Of a stretch of DNA of 7,136 nt, positions 1 through 6,879 are shown piece after piece. A program made the translations under genes and the position numbers. Location of the stretch: NCBI GenBank assembly GCA_031279875.1, contig JAITHS010000203.1, positions 1 through 7,136 on the forward strand. Direction: 5' to 3'. The notes under the pieces were generated by a model. It worked only from the letters and a program-made list of their open reading frames with translations, searched no databases and was not told the DNA's origin. This stretch comes from Tannerella sp. GTDB lineage: Bacteria > Bacteroidota > Bacteroidia > Bacteroidales > Tannerellaceae. The first letter of the stretch is position 1. The number at the start of each line of letters is the position of its first letter.

Positions 1-609
1 CTGCTCGCGGGTGATGAATCCGCGCTCGACGGCAACCACCGTAGCCATCAATCCAAAACCTGTTCCTCCGCTGGTAACGGTGTGGTTTGAAGTGGTTCGC
101 TCGCGAGCCATGCCCGAAACCGGATGTCCGAACTCCCAAAAATACCGGAAGGTTTGCCGCTGCACGAGGTCAAGCAGTTCTTCATCGGGGATGCGGGGGA
201 ATTTGTCGGTTGTGTTCATGCCGGTTTTGAGCGAGAAGGTTTTGCCGGTGGCAATGGCTGCGCCCGTTTCCGATTTCAGTCCGCTGTTCACAATCAGTTC
301 ATACTGCGCAAACTGCGTCAAGGTGGCCGTTACGGTTAATATCGGATTATTGCTGCAATCGATGTTTACGGGTACTGCTTCGGCTCCTTTTTTCAGGACA
401 ATGTTGCTCTGCACACTGCCGGCGGCCGCTTTTTCCGAAAACGTTAAAAGGATGTTAAGGTCGGGCGACACATCCGTATAGCTGCTTTGGTTGTTGGCGC
501 CGCCAATGCTGATGTTTGTCAGCTGAAACGAACCGGAGGGCGGATTTGTGCTGCGTTCGCCTCCGCAGGCGCAGAGCAGGATTAAAAATATGTTTACAAA
601 AATTTTCAT
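1..609 (-). CDS. Secreted glycoside hydrolase, GH144 / 'glucoamylase family' (PF10091-like), N-terminal part only
   Basis: The frame is open from an ATG at 609 to the window edge, giving 203 residues; the C-terminal part lies outside. It starts with a short lipoprotein signal (MKIFVNIFLILLCAC, lipid-accepting Cys15). Residues ~27-130 look like a bacterial Ig-like Big_5 domain: SPDLNILLTFSEK near the start, YELIVNSGLKSETGAAI later, and a final FSLKTG. The catalytic domain begins near residue 140 with ELLDLVQRQTFRYFWEFGHP, then SGMARERTTSNHTVTSGGTGFG and VVAVERGFITREQ. I recognise this as the opening of Bacteroidota 'glucoamylase family' proteins, which include GH144 endo-beta-1,2-glucanases. 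The family's role is hydrolysis of beta-1,2-glucan to sophoro-oligosaccharides at the cell surface or in the periplasm. It is the fourth gene of the PUL. The catalytic acids are not checkable here, and PF10091 members may have other substrates, so the specificity is inferred. Confidence 0.83.
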   Translation of the reverse strand, partial: MKIFVNIFLILLCACGGERSTNPPSGSFQLTNISIGGANNQSSYTDVSPDLNILLTFSEKAAAGSVQSNIVLKKGAEAVPVNIDCSNNPILTVTATLTQFAQYELIVNSGLKSETGAAIATGKTFSLKTGMNTTDKFPRIPDEELLDLVQRQTFRYFWEFGHPVSGMARERTTSNHTVTSGGTGFGLMATVVAVERGFITREQ

Positions 610-650
610 GGGATAATTTCTAAAAAAGAAACTGTATCAAAGGTAATTTT

Positions 651-750
651 AACCACAAAGTTCACAAAGAAAGCACAAGGGACACAAAATTGCAAATTTT
701 GATTATCAACACTTTGCATCCTTTGTGCAAGCCTTGTGTTCTTTGTGGTA
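651..750 (-). repeat. Degenerate inverted repeat (ACCACAAAG type) between the LamG and hydrolase genes
   Basis: Arms 652-680 and 721-749 are imperfect inverted copies. Both outer ends read ACCACAAAG / CTTTGTGGT, and the inner parts share CACAA and GCACAA blocks. A second stem lies in the loop: TGCAAA at 691-696 pairs with TTTGCA at 713-718. The left arm is built of CACAAAG units about 9-10 nt apart. In the minus-strand transcript the structure starts 7 nt after the LamG stop codon. The sequence after the second arm (AAAATTACC in the transcript) is not a U-tract, so this is not a textbook terminator. It could be an RNA-processing or stability element that lowers hydrolase expression relative to susCD, or an interspersed genomic repeat. 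Confidence 0.6.
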
Positions 751-756
751 AAAAAT

Positions 757-1641
757 TTATTCTCTGCTGCTGTATAGGCCGGCAATTTCCGTATCGCTCA
801 GCGCTTTGTTGTAGAAGCGAATTTGGTCGTACTGACCTTCTATAGCTTTGGCGTTCACCACCCATGCGTCCTGTGTTCCGCTTGTTTGTCCGGCTTTGGG
901 CGCGAGTGCGCCAAACACAATTTTACCATCGAATTGAGTCGGGTCAAAAGCCAATTTGCCAAAAGGCGCGGCCACGCTGCCCAGCAGGCGGTCATTCAGC
1001 ACGGCAACCCCGTCTTTAAAAATGGAAAACTTCGAGGTTTCGCCGTTGTAGCGGAATACAAGATGCGTCCATCTGTTCCACACGCCCTCTACGCGACTGC
1101 TGCCTTCGGGTTGCACGCTGCCAACGTCAATCCACGTGTTTTTTCCTGCCGGCGTTTCCGGCGGATAGCTGCGCAGGTAGCCTTTGATGTAGGCCTGGTC
1201 GCCGTTGTTATTGTTCTCGAAATAGAAATTTACAAAGCCCAGCGTGTGGTCTTTTTTCGCTATCGACATAATGCCTCGCACTCCGTCGGGACGGGGCGCA
1301 TTGATCCAGAACGAAAAAGTGAAGCTGCCTAATTGCAACAGCGAATCAACCAGCGAGGCGGGCGGCGCGGCCACAATAAAATCATTTTCTGTAGCTTCAA
1401 AAGTCTTGCCGATATGTCCATCCACAAAATTTCCGCCGATGGCGGTCATGCCAAAACGGTAGTTGCTTGCGTTTTTTTCGTCGTCATCCATTGGTAGATA
1501 TACTTTTAGCGGGCTGTACTGCGGCACATAATTCGGCGGATAGCTAAACGGCGGCTCTTGTGCCAGATCTTGAAAGCAGGCTGCGGGAAAAATCAACGCA
1601 ACTGCAAATGTAAACCAAATTGAGGTTTTTATTTTTTTCAT
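757..1641 (-). CDS. LamG / concanavalin A-like surface lipoprotein (SusE-position glycan-binding protein)
   Basis: This gene encodes 294 residues and starts 12 bp after the SusD-like stop codon, so it is almost certainly co-transcribed. The signal sequence ends in IFPAAC with lipid-accepting Cys22, followed by FQDLAQEPPF. A proline-rich linker to about residue 45 leads into one LamG/Laminin_G_3 fold (~47-292): GSFTFSFWINAP at 105-117, WNRWTHLVFRYNG at 188-200 followed by a typical 'sIFkDG' strand, and the C-terminal signature QYDQIRFYNKALSDTEIAGLY at 270-290. LamG lipoproteins of this kind often follow susD in Bacteroidota PULs and are thought to bind glycan at the cell surface, as SusE/SusF do for starch. 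I see no hydrolase motif, so binding rather than catalysis is inferred. The ligand is unknown; context suggests the glucan cut by the downstream hydrolase. Confidence 0.85.
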   Translation of the reverse strand: MKKIKTSIWFTFAVALIFPAACFQDLAQEPPFSYPPNYVPQYSPLKVYLPMDDDEKNASNYRFGMTAIGGNFVDGHIGKTFEATENDFIVAAPPASLVDSLLQLGSFTFSFWINAPRPDGVRGIMSIAKKDHTLGFVNFYFENNNNGDQAYIKGYLRSYPPETPAGKNTWIDVGSVQPEGSSRVEGVWNRWTHLVFRYNGETSKFSIFKDGVAVLNDRLLGSVAAPFGKLAFDPTQFDGKIVFGALAPKAGQTSGTQDAWVVNAKAIEGQYDQIRFYNKALSDTEIAGLYSSRE

Positions 1642-1653
1642 AATTATAAATTT

Positions 1654-3183
1654 TTAATAGTTAGGATTTTGAATTAATACGCCGTTGGATTTGTCCACTT
1701 CGGCCTGTGGCAGCGGGAGATATTGATGTTTGGGCAAATAGCTTTTGCCGGCGGCGCCCAGCACTTGCGGCGCTGTGCCCCAGCGTACCAGATCGTAAAA
1801 GCGGTCCCACTCCATAGCCAACTCGATACGGCGCTCGTGCCGAATTTTATTGCGCAGTTCGTTTTGATCGGTGGTAGTTACTGCGGGCAACACAGCCGGA
1901 TTTCCGCCGCGAGCACGCGAGCGCACCTGTTCCAGATAGTCAAGCGCCGGAGCATTATAGTTCAGTTCATTAGCGGCTTCGGCGGCCATCAGCAAAACAT
2001 CGGAATAACGTATCATGCGCACGTTCACCCAATAGCCACCTTTGGTAAATTCTGCGCGCAACGCAGGATTGGTGTAAGCCTTTTTATTATAGTATGGATT
2101 GATAACCAAATCATTGGCAATTGGTTTTTCGCCCCATGGCGCATTGGCAGGGCAGGTGGCGGGGTCGTCGCTTGCTTTGAGGAAATACAGCAGCGTTTCG
2201 TCTTTGCGAGGGTCTCCGGGTTCAAAGGCGTCGGCCAGAATTTGTGTAGGCGTATGCTGCCCCCAGCCCAGATTCCAGTCGCCTGCGCCGCGGCAGCCCT
2301 GCACCGCTGCGTACTGACTGCCAATATCGTTACTGCCGGGCAGCGTGGGAGTGGCAGTGCATTGCAGTTCCCAAATTGATTCGCTGCAATTCTCGCCGTC
2401 TTCGCGAAATACTTTGTTAAACGGCGTATTGAGGTCGTAAATACCTGCATCAATCACTTCTTTTGCCAGCGCATGCATTGTCGTCCAATTGTTACGCTGC
2501 ATGTAGGTTTTGGCGTGCAGCGACTTTGCCGCGCCCCAGGTAAGACGTCCCGTAAACACAGCGTCCCAGCGCGGCGGAAGCAGTTGTGCTGCTGCTGTTA
2601 GGTCGGCGTCTATCAATTCGTAGATTTTATCTACCGGCGATTTGGCTACATTGGCCTGCACTGCGTCGGTAAGCGGAAAATCAATGAGCGGCACTTCGCC
2701 AAAGGCACGTACCAGATTAAAATAGATGAACGCGCGGTAAAAATGCGCCTCGCCTTTGTTAAACAAGTCGCCTTCGGAGAGTTGCTCTTCGCTGCCGGCT
2801 TCTTCTATGGCTGCCAGCACCTTGTTGGCAATGTGTACAATGGCGTAGTTTTCTGTCCAATAGGTTTGCAACATGCTTTGTGCGGCGCTGTAGTTGAAAT
2901 CGTCGAACATTGGCGCCCATGCCACGCCGTCGGTAGCCGTACTTCCCTTCTCAATGTCTTCGCACCGAACGTTGTGAACGGCCAGCGCCGTGTTGCCGGT
3001 GGTTACGTGAAAGCCCCGCACTTTGGCATACATGGTGAACACATCGGAGGCATGTGAGCCGCTTTTATTGTCTTTGGCCGTCCACTCTCCCTGCGGTTCC
3101 TGATGCAGCAGGTCGTTGCAGGCAACAGGCAGTAAAATAAAAAGGCCTGTTGCACAGAGTAATTGTAATATATTTCGTTTCAT
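1654..3183 (-). CDS. RagB/SusD-family nutrient uptake outer-membrane lipoprotein
   Basis: The product is a full-length SusD-like protein of 509 residues, a usual size. The signal peptide ends in LLPVAC, with lipid-accepting Cys22 followed by NDLLHQEP. The N-terminal SusD-like domain includes EAHFYRAFIYFNLVRAFGEVPLI (145-167), and the alpha-helical TPR-like part follows. The C-terminal SusD/RagB region shows MIRYSDVLLMAAEAANEL (390-407), LEQVRSRA (417-424), RHERRIELAMEWDRFYDLVRWG (448-469) and the characteristic end YLPLPQAEVDKSNGVLIQNPNY. SusD proteins cap the SusC barrel on the cell surface, bind the oligosaccharide and pass it into the transporter. The gene starts 24 bp after the susC-like stop codon. 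No frameshift or truncation is seen. The transported glycan cannot be read from the sequence. Confidence 0.97.
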   Translation of the reverse strand: MKRNILQLLCATGLFILLPVACNDLLHQEPQGEWTAKDNKSGSHASDVFTMYAKVRGFHVTTGNTALAVHNVRCEDIEKGSTATDGVAWAPMFDDFNYSAAQSMLQTYWTENYAIVHIANKVLAAIEEAGSEEQLSEGDLFNKGEAHFYRAFIYFNLVRAFGEVPLIDFPLTDAVQANVAKSPVDKIYELIDADLTAAAQLLPPRWDAVFTGRLTWGAAKSLHAKTYMQRNNWTTMHALAKEVIDAGIYDLNTPFNKVFREDGENCSESIWELQCTATPTLPGSNDIGSQYAAVQGCRGAGDWNLGWGQHTPTQILADAFEPGDPRKDETLLYFLKASDDPATCPANAPWGEKPIANDLVINPYYNKKAYTNPALRAEFTKGGYWVNVRMIRYSDVLLMAAEAANELNYNAPALDYLEQVRSRARGGNPAVLPAVTTTDQNELRNKIRHERRIELAMEWDRFYDLVRWGTAPQVLGAAGKSYLPKHQYLPLPQAEVDKSNGVLIQNPNY

Positions 3184-3207
3184 GTTTTTTGAAATATTAA
3201 AGGTTTA

Positions 3208-6200
3208 TTAAAATGAAAGATTGATACCCATCGTATAAATGGCCGGCATTGGATAACCGCCGCTGTCGATGCCGAATTTCAGAGCGCTGCCGCCTACTTC
3301 GGGCGTGTATCCCGAATTTTTATGCCAGGTGATGGGGTTTTGCACGTTGGCAAATATCCGTAGCGATTTCAGATAAATTTTACTCAACAGCATTTTGTCG
3401 AACGTGTAACTCAGTTGAATATTGCGGATGCGAAAGAAACTGCCGTCTTCGATAAAATAGGTCGAAGGCAGATTGTTATTCGCTCTCGACGGGTCAATAA
3501 TAGGTTCCCAGTTGGATGTGCCTTCGCCGTGCCAGCGATTCGTCTGCTGTTGCAGATAGTTGAGCCGTGCGTATGTAGAAACGCCCCAATCCCGATACAC
3601 TTCGTTGCCATACACACCCATCATGTCCACGCTCAGGTCAATGTTTTTGTATCCGAAACTCAGGTTTATGCCATACATGCAGTCGGGCGTAGGATTGCCA
3701 ATGATGGTGCGGTCTTTGGCGGTAATTTTTCTATCGCCGTCGATGTCTTTATACTTTAAATCACCCGGCCCGACAATGTTCAGCGTATTTGTCGGACTTT
3801 GGAAGATGTCTTCTTCGTTCTGATAAATGCCTTCCACCTCGTATCCGTAGAAATGAGCAATGGGGTAGCCGGCAAGGGTTCGCGCTACGCCATCGTATTT
3901 GGCGTCGCCTTCGTCGCGTCCCAGCGAGAGTACTTCGTTTTTAACCGTAGTGATGTTGGCGCCTATGGAGTAACGGAAATTGCCGTTGCCGAACTTGTCG
4001 CGCCATGTAGCCGAAAGTTCAAGGCCGCGGTTGGCGATTTCGCCCATGTTTTCTAATGAATTTCGCGCTCCGGTGCGAGAACTCAGCGACACAATAATGT
4101 CCTTTGTTACCTTGCTATAATAAGCAGATTCGAGGCTCAGGCGCTGTTTTAGCAAAGTCAGTTCAAAACCGGCTTCAAAAGCAGATGTTTTTTCCCAGTG
4201 CAAATCCTGCACCATATATTCGTTGGTGTATCCGGGGATGATTTCGTCGCCAAACACGGCGCTTCCCGAACTGACAAGTATCGGATAAGTCGGATAGTAG
4301 TTGCCTCCGGTGTTTTCAGATCCCAACACACCCCACGAGGTTTTTACTTTCAGATAATCAATCAGCGTTTGATTGGTCATAAATTCTTCGCCCGTAACAA
4401 TCCATCCTGCTCCAAAGGCATAGAAATTATCCCAGGTATTACCCACGCCGCTAAAAACCGACGAGCCGTCGCGACGATAAGAAGCGTTGAACAAGTAGCG
4501 GTTATCGTAGTTATACAGCGTCCGCGCCAGATACGACATGCTGAAACGCCGCCACTGGCTGCCGCCGTTGGTCGACGCCGTGTTGGGCATGGACGATAGC
4601 CACCATTTATCCTGATTATCGCCGGGAGAGAAATAAATATCATCCAGCTTTTGAGAGCGTCCGCCGTTCAGCGACGACGATTCTCTGAAATTGCTGGTTG
4701 CACCGAACATAGCCGTTAGCCCGTGCTTTCCGAATTTGTTTTCGTAGGTCAGCGTATAATCCTGCTGCACGGTCATACCGGTGCCTTTGCTTTGCGAAAC
4801 TGATTCTCTGTCGTTTACATTTGTTTTTCTGTCGCTTCCGGCAGGCATATCGGGATTGTATTCCCAAATAATCGCCGAAAAACTGCGAGATTCATTAATT
4901 CTGAAATCAAGCGAATAAGCAGCACGGAATGTAAAGTGTTTCAGAAAATTAACTTCGCCAAACAAATTCCCCGCCATCCGGTGATTCAGACCAATGGTAT
5001 GTTGCCCGTCCTGCTCAATAGCACGTAAGGGATTGGAAGCCTGCGCCCGCTGAAAATCGGGCAGGGTGTGAATAAGCCTTTCGGTTTCGCCCGTAAGCGG
5101 ATTCACATAGTTGTAATGAGTAGGCGCAATTGGCACGGCTTTCAGCACACCTTCTACTCCCTTTGCATCGGGCGGCCGCATACGCGCACCATTCACCTGA
5201 AAACCGAATTTCAGCCAATCCGACACCTTGTATTCGCTGTTGAGATTCAACGTAATTCTACTCATTTCTTCTGATTTGATAGAACCTTCTTCCGTCATGT
5301 AGCCTAAACCTGCATAAAACTTGCTTTTATCCGTAGAGCCGGTGATACTGATGTTGTTCTGATTCATAAATCCGGTTTGGAAAATCTCATCCTGCCAATC
5401 GGTGTCGGCTTGCCAGTCGGTATAATCAAAAGGAGCAGCTTTCTGATTGATCAACTGTTCGGTGTACAATTCCTTGAATTGTGCGGCATTGGTCATGGGC
5501 AGACGGTCGGAGACATGTTTCCATCCTACGGACGAATTGACATTCACCACCGTTTGTCCCTCTTTTGCCCGTTTGGTGGTAATAATGATAACGCCGTTTG
5601 CGCCGCGCACTCCGAAGATAGCCAGCGACGAAGCGTCTTTCAGAATTTCCATCGATTCGATGTCCGCCGAATTCAAGTAGTTGATATTGTCGGTGAACAG
5701 GCCGTCAACAATATACAGCGGCGTGTATCCGTTGATGGAATTAGTTCCGCGAATACGGATTTCGGGATCCTGTCCGGCACGTCCGGTGTTCACCACCTGC
5801 ACGCCGGCAACCCGTCCCTGAATCGAAGCCAGCGGATTAGTCGAAGGCTTGTCGGCCACCGTTTTACCGTCCAAACTGACGATGGAACCGGTGAGGTCGC
5901 GCTTTTTCGCCGAACCGTAACCGATAACCACCACTTCGTCGAGTTTACTGACGTCTTCCTGCATGGTTACATCGATTATCGTTCTGTCGCCCACGCTGAT
6001 TTCTTGTTCGACGTAGCCCACGAACGAAAACACCAGCACAGCCTCGCTCGGCGCGGTGAGCGAGTATTTTCCGTCGGCGCCGGTGGTCATTCCGACGGAA
6101 GAGCCTTTAACAAATACGCTTACGCCCGGCATAGGTCCCGACAAGTCGGACACTGTTCCCGTTACCGAGCTTTGCGCCAGAGCGATTCCCGCTCCGCAAA

Positions 6201-6285
6201 CAGAGCAGGCAAGGCAAAGCAAAACAAGCCGAAGTTTGGCTTGTTGCCCGAAAATAAAGTTCTTAGCTTTTTCCATAAATGGCAT
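3208..6285 (-). CDS. SusC/RagA-family TonB-linked outer-membrane transporter
   Basis: The product is 1025 residues, full length for the family. The signal peptide runs to about residue 37 (LVLLCLACSVCGAGIALA, then QSS). A carboxypeptidase-D-regulatory-like domain spans ~41-108 (VTGTVSDLSGPMPGVSVFVKG). Next come the SusC-type TonB contact region DEVVVIGYG (116-124) and the plug (~125-238) with LTGSIVSLDG, NPLASIQGRVAGVQV, IRIRGTNSI, PLYIVDG and the FGVRGANGVIIITTK block. The rest is the beta-barrel, with a conserved KYKDIDGDRKITAKDRTIIG loop (844-863) and a barrel-closing end INLSF. It imports oligosaccharides into the periplasm using TonB-transmitted energy, with the SusD-like partner encoded immediately downstream. 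Two in-frame ATGs are possible (6285 and 6276, MPFMEKAK); both leave a good signal peptide. It is the first gene of the PUL. Confidence 0.97.
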   Translation of the reverse strand: MPFMEKAKNFIFGQQAKLRLVLLCLACSVCGAGIALAQSSVTGTVSDLSGPMPGVSVFVKGSSVGMTTGADGKYSLTAPSEAVLVFSFVGYVEQEISVGDRTIIDVTMQEDVSKLDEVVVIGYGSAKKRDLTGSIVSLDGKTVADKPSTNPLASIQGRVAGVQVVNTGRAGQDPEIRIRGTNSINGYTPLYIVDGLFTDNINYLNSADIESMEILKDASSLAIFGVRGANGVIIITTKRAKEGQTVVNVNSSVGWKHVSDRLPMTNAAQFKELYTEQLINQKAAPFDYTDWQADTDWQDEIFQTGFMNQNNISITGSTDKSKFYAGLGYMTEEGSIKSEEMSRITLNLNSEYKVSDWLKFGFQVNGARMRPPDAKGVEGVLKAVPIAPTHYNYVNPLTGETERLIHTLPDFQRAQASNPLRAIEQDGQHTIGLNHRMAGNLFGEVNFLKHFTFRAAYSLDFRINESRSFSAIIWEYNPDMPAGSDRKTNVNDRESVSQSKGTGMTVQQDYTLTYENKFGKHGLTAMFGATSNFRESSSLNGGRSQKLDDIYFSPGDNQDKWWLSSMPNTASTNGGSQWRRFSMSYLARTLYNYDNRYLFNASYRRDGSSVFSGVGNTWDNFYAFGAGWIVTGEEFMTNQTLIDYLKVKTSWGVLGSENTGGNYYPTYPILVSSGSAVFGDEIIPGYTNEYMVQDLHWEKTSAFEAGFELTLLKQRLSLESAYYSKVTKDIIVSLSSRTGARNSLENMGEIANRGLELSATWRDKFGNGNFRYSIGANITTVKNEVLSLGRDEGDAKYDGVARTLAGYPIAHFYGYEVEGIYQNEEDIFQSPTNTLNIVGPGDLKYKDIDGDRKITAKDRTIIGNPTPDCMYGINLSFGYKNIDLSVDMMGVYGNEVYRDWGVSTYARLNYLQQQTNRWHGEGTSNWEPIIDPSRANNNLPSTYFIEDGSFFRIRNIQLSYTFDKMLLSKIYLKSLRIFANVQNPITWHKNSGYTPEVGGSALKFGIDSGGYPMPAIYTMGINLSF

Positions 6286-6330
6286 TACTTTAGTTTTAGT
6301 TTAAAAATAAATACATTCTCGATGAGAAAT

Positions 6331-6372
6331 TAAAAACGGCCTCTCGCCGGCGTAAACCGGAAAAAGACCGTT
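6331..6372 (-). terminator. Hairpin with U-tract in the susC leader (candidate intrinsic terminator/attenuator)
   Basis: In the minus-strand transcript, AACGGTCT (6372-6365) pairs with AGGCCGTT (6342-6335), with one G-U pair. Three of the next four positions can also pair (U-G, U-A, U-G, one mismatch). An inner CCGG/CCGG stem then closes the six-base loop TTTACG. This makes a stem of about 16 positions with one mismatch, followed by a run of five U that includes the last two stem bases. On the plus strand no T-run follows, so the polarity fits the PUL transcript. It ends about 45 nt before the susC ATG, so a working terminator would cut the transcript short before susC. The U-tract is short, so efficiency is uncertain. 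Confidence 0.5.
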
Positions 6373-6381
6373 GTATTGTGT

Positions 6382-6398
6382 TCGCCGCACAAGGCGAG
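6382..6398 (-). promoter_or_regulatory. Upstream stem competing with the leader hairpin
   Basis: In the minus-strand RNA, TCGCC (6397-6393) can pair with GGCGA (6386-6382) across a six-base loop. The same segment, as CTCGCC (6398-6393), is also perfectly complementary to GGCGAG (6348-6343) inside the downstream hairpin. The two pairings are mutually exclusive, as in attenuator/anti-terminator designs. This is seen by eye only, and short GC-rich complementarities can occur by chance. Confidence 0.3.
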
Positions 6399-6438
6399 TT
6401 TTCGACTTTGACGTTCCCCGAAAGAAGCTGAAAATTAA

Positions 6439-6450
6439 GGGGGGGGGGGG
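6439..6450. repeat. Homopolymer of 12 G (12 C in the PUL transcript)
   Basis: An uninterrupted run of 12 G lies between AATTAA and TAATTACATG, 154 bp upstream of the susC start codon. It falls in the presumed transcribed leader, between the candidate promoter and the hairpin. A run this long in otherwise A/T-rich non-coding DNA is out of keeping with its surroundings and prone to slipped-strand length change. It is also a classic site of sequencing or assembly length errors, so the exact count should be treated with care. Confidence 0.9.
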
Positions 6451-6547
6451 TAATTACATGATATACACCAAGGTACAAGTGCGTAATTGCGCTTGTCAGA
6501 ATGAGAGTACGACCGGATTTCGTTCGCTGTTTTCATAGATACTTATG

Positions 6548-6574
6548 CGTTTACAAATTTAATAACGTTTACAA
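6548..6574. repeat. Direct repeat CGTTTACAA x2, 18-bp period (candidate regulator site)
   Basis: Two perfect 9-bp copies of CGTTTACAA (TTGTAAACG on the minus strand) lie at 6548-6556 and 6566-6574, separated by 9 bp. The 18-bp period places them on nearly the same face of the helix. They lie just downstream of the preferred promoter candidate and overlap a second -7-like match, TAAATTTG (6561-6554 on the minus strand), which lacks a good -33 partner. Direct repeats are typical for AraC-type DNA-binding domains such as those of hybrid two-component PUL regulators. No regulator gene is visible in the window. Confidence 0.4.
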
Positions 6575-6589
6575 GTTCATTCGACGAGA

Positions 6590-6620
6590 CAAAAGTACGA
6601 CGACCATAGCGAAAAACAAT
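6590..6620 (-). promoter_or_regulatory. Candidate Bacteroidetes-type promoter for the PUL operon
   Basis: On the minus strand TACTTTTG (6597-6590) matches the Bacteroidetes -7 consensus TAnnTTTG at every fixed position. ATTG (6620-6617), three of four matches to the -33 element TTTG, lies 19 nt upstream. Transcription would begin near 6583 and give a leader of about 300 nt before the susC ATG. The neighbouring match TAAATTTG at 6561-6554 has no convincing -33 element but could be an alternative. Confidence 0.5.
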
Positions 6621-6697
6621 CATTTTGATACTCACTGTAAATTCTTACGCCGATTTTTTCTTGATGAATAGACCTCACTTTTACTACGCCATAAGGT

Positions 6698-6726
6698 ATA
6701 ATCGCCTGTGGTTCAATAGCGATTAT
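6698..6726. repeat. Perfect 8-bp inverted repeat ATAATCGC / GCGATTAT
   Basis: The arms at 6698-6705 and 6719-6726 are exact reverse complements around a 13-nt spacer. Neither strand has a T-run after the second arm, so a terminator is unlikely. It sits about 100 bp upstream of the promoter candidate and could be an operator for a dimeric regulator. No binding protein is implied by the sequence. Confidence 0.3.
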
Positions 6727-6784
6727 TTCAAATCGTGATTGTAACTTTTCTGACAAAACAATCGAAAAATTATGAATTAATCGG

Positions 6785-6825
6785 GAATCAGGATTGCAAG
6801 AACCAAGAGCCAGGACGCTACGCAG
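6785..6825 (+). repeat. Interspersed repeat, copy A
   Basis: This 41-nt unit begins GAATCAGGATTGCAAGA and ends CGCTACGCAG. It matches copy B (6838-6879) at 37 of 42 aligned positions with one single-base gap, and is related to the inverted copy ending at 6960. It is non-coding and contains short degenerate CAAGA/CAGGA units. Confidence 0.75.
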
Positions 6826-6837
6826 TCAATTAAGAAT

Positions 6838-6879
6838 GATTCAGGATTGCAAGAGCCAAGAATCAGGACAGCTACGCAG
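6838..6879 (+). repeat. Interspersed repeat, copy B
   Basis: This is a direct repeat of copy A, offset by 53 bp (GATTCAGGATTGCAAGAGCC at the left end, AGCTACGCAG at the right end). It also forms the left arm of the long inverted repeat 6841-6960. Confidence 0.75.

Noticed and set aside
11..481. 156-codon plus-strand open frame at the left edge
   Set aside because: It is antisense to the hydrolase frame, which has a lipoprotein signal, an Ig-like domain and family motifs.
651..750. Classical intrinsic terminator after the LamG gene
   Set aside because: The stem is imperfect and A/C-rich, and no U-tract follows the second arm in the transcript direction.
662..865. 67-codon minus-strand frame overlapping the LamG C-terminus and the downstream repeat
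   Set aside because: It is out of frame with the LamG gene, and its tail is only translated repeat sequence.
1723..2379. 218-codon plus-strand open frame opposite the susD-like gene
   Set aside because: It is antisense to the conserved SusD C-terminal half, and the translated product shows no domain.
5377..6333. 318-codon plus-strand open frame opposite the susC-like gene
   Set aside because: It lies wholly antisense to the signal, regulatory-like and plug domains of a clearly conserved SusC protein, is rich in His/Arg as expected for an antisense frame, and resembles no family.
6296..6478. 60-codon minus-strand frame across the C12 tract, as a leader peptide
   Set aside because: It starts with TTG, reads through the homopolymer and both RNA stems, and its product has no recognisable character. 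A role as a length-sensitive upstream frame is conceivable but unsupported.
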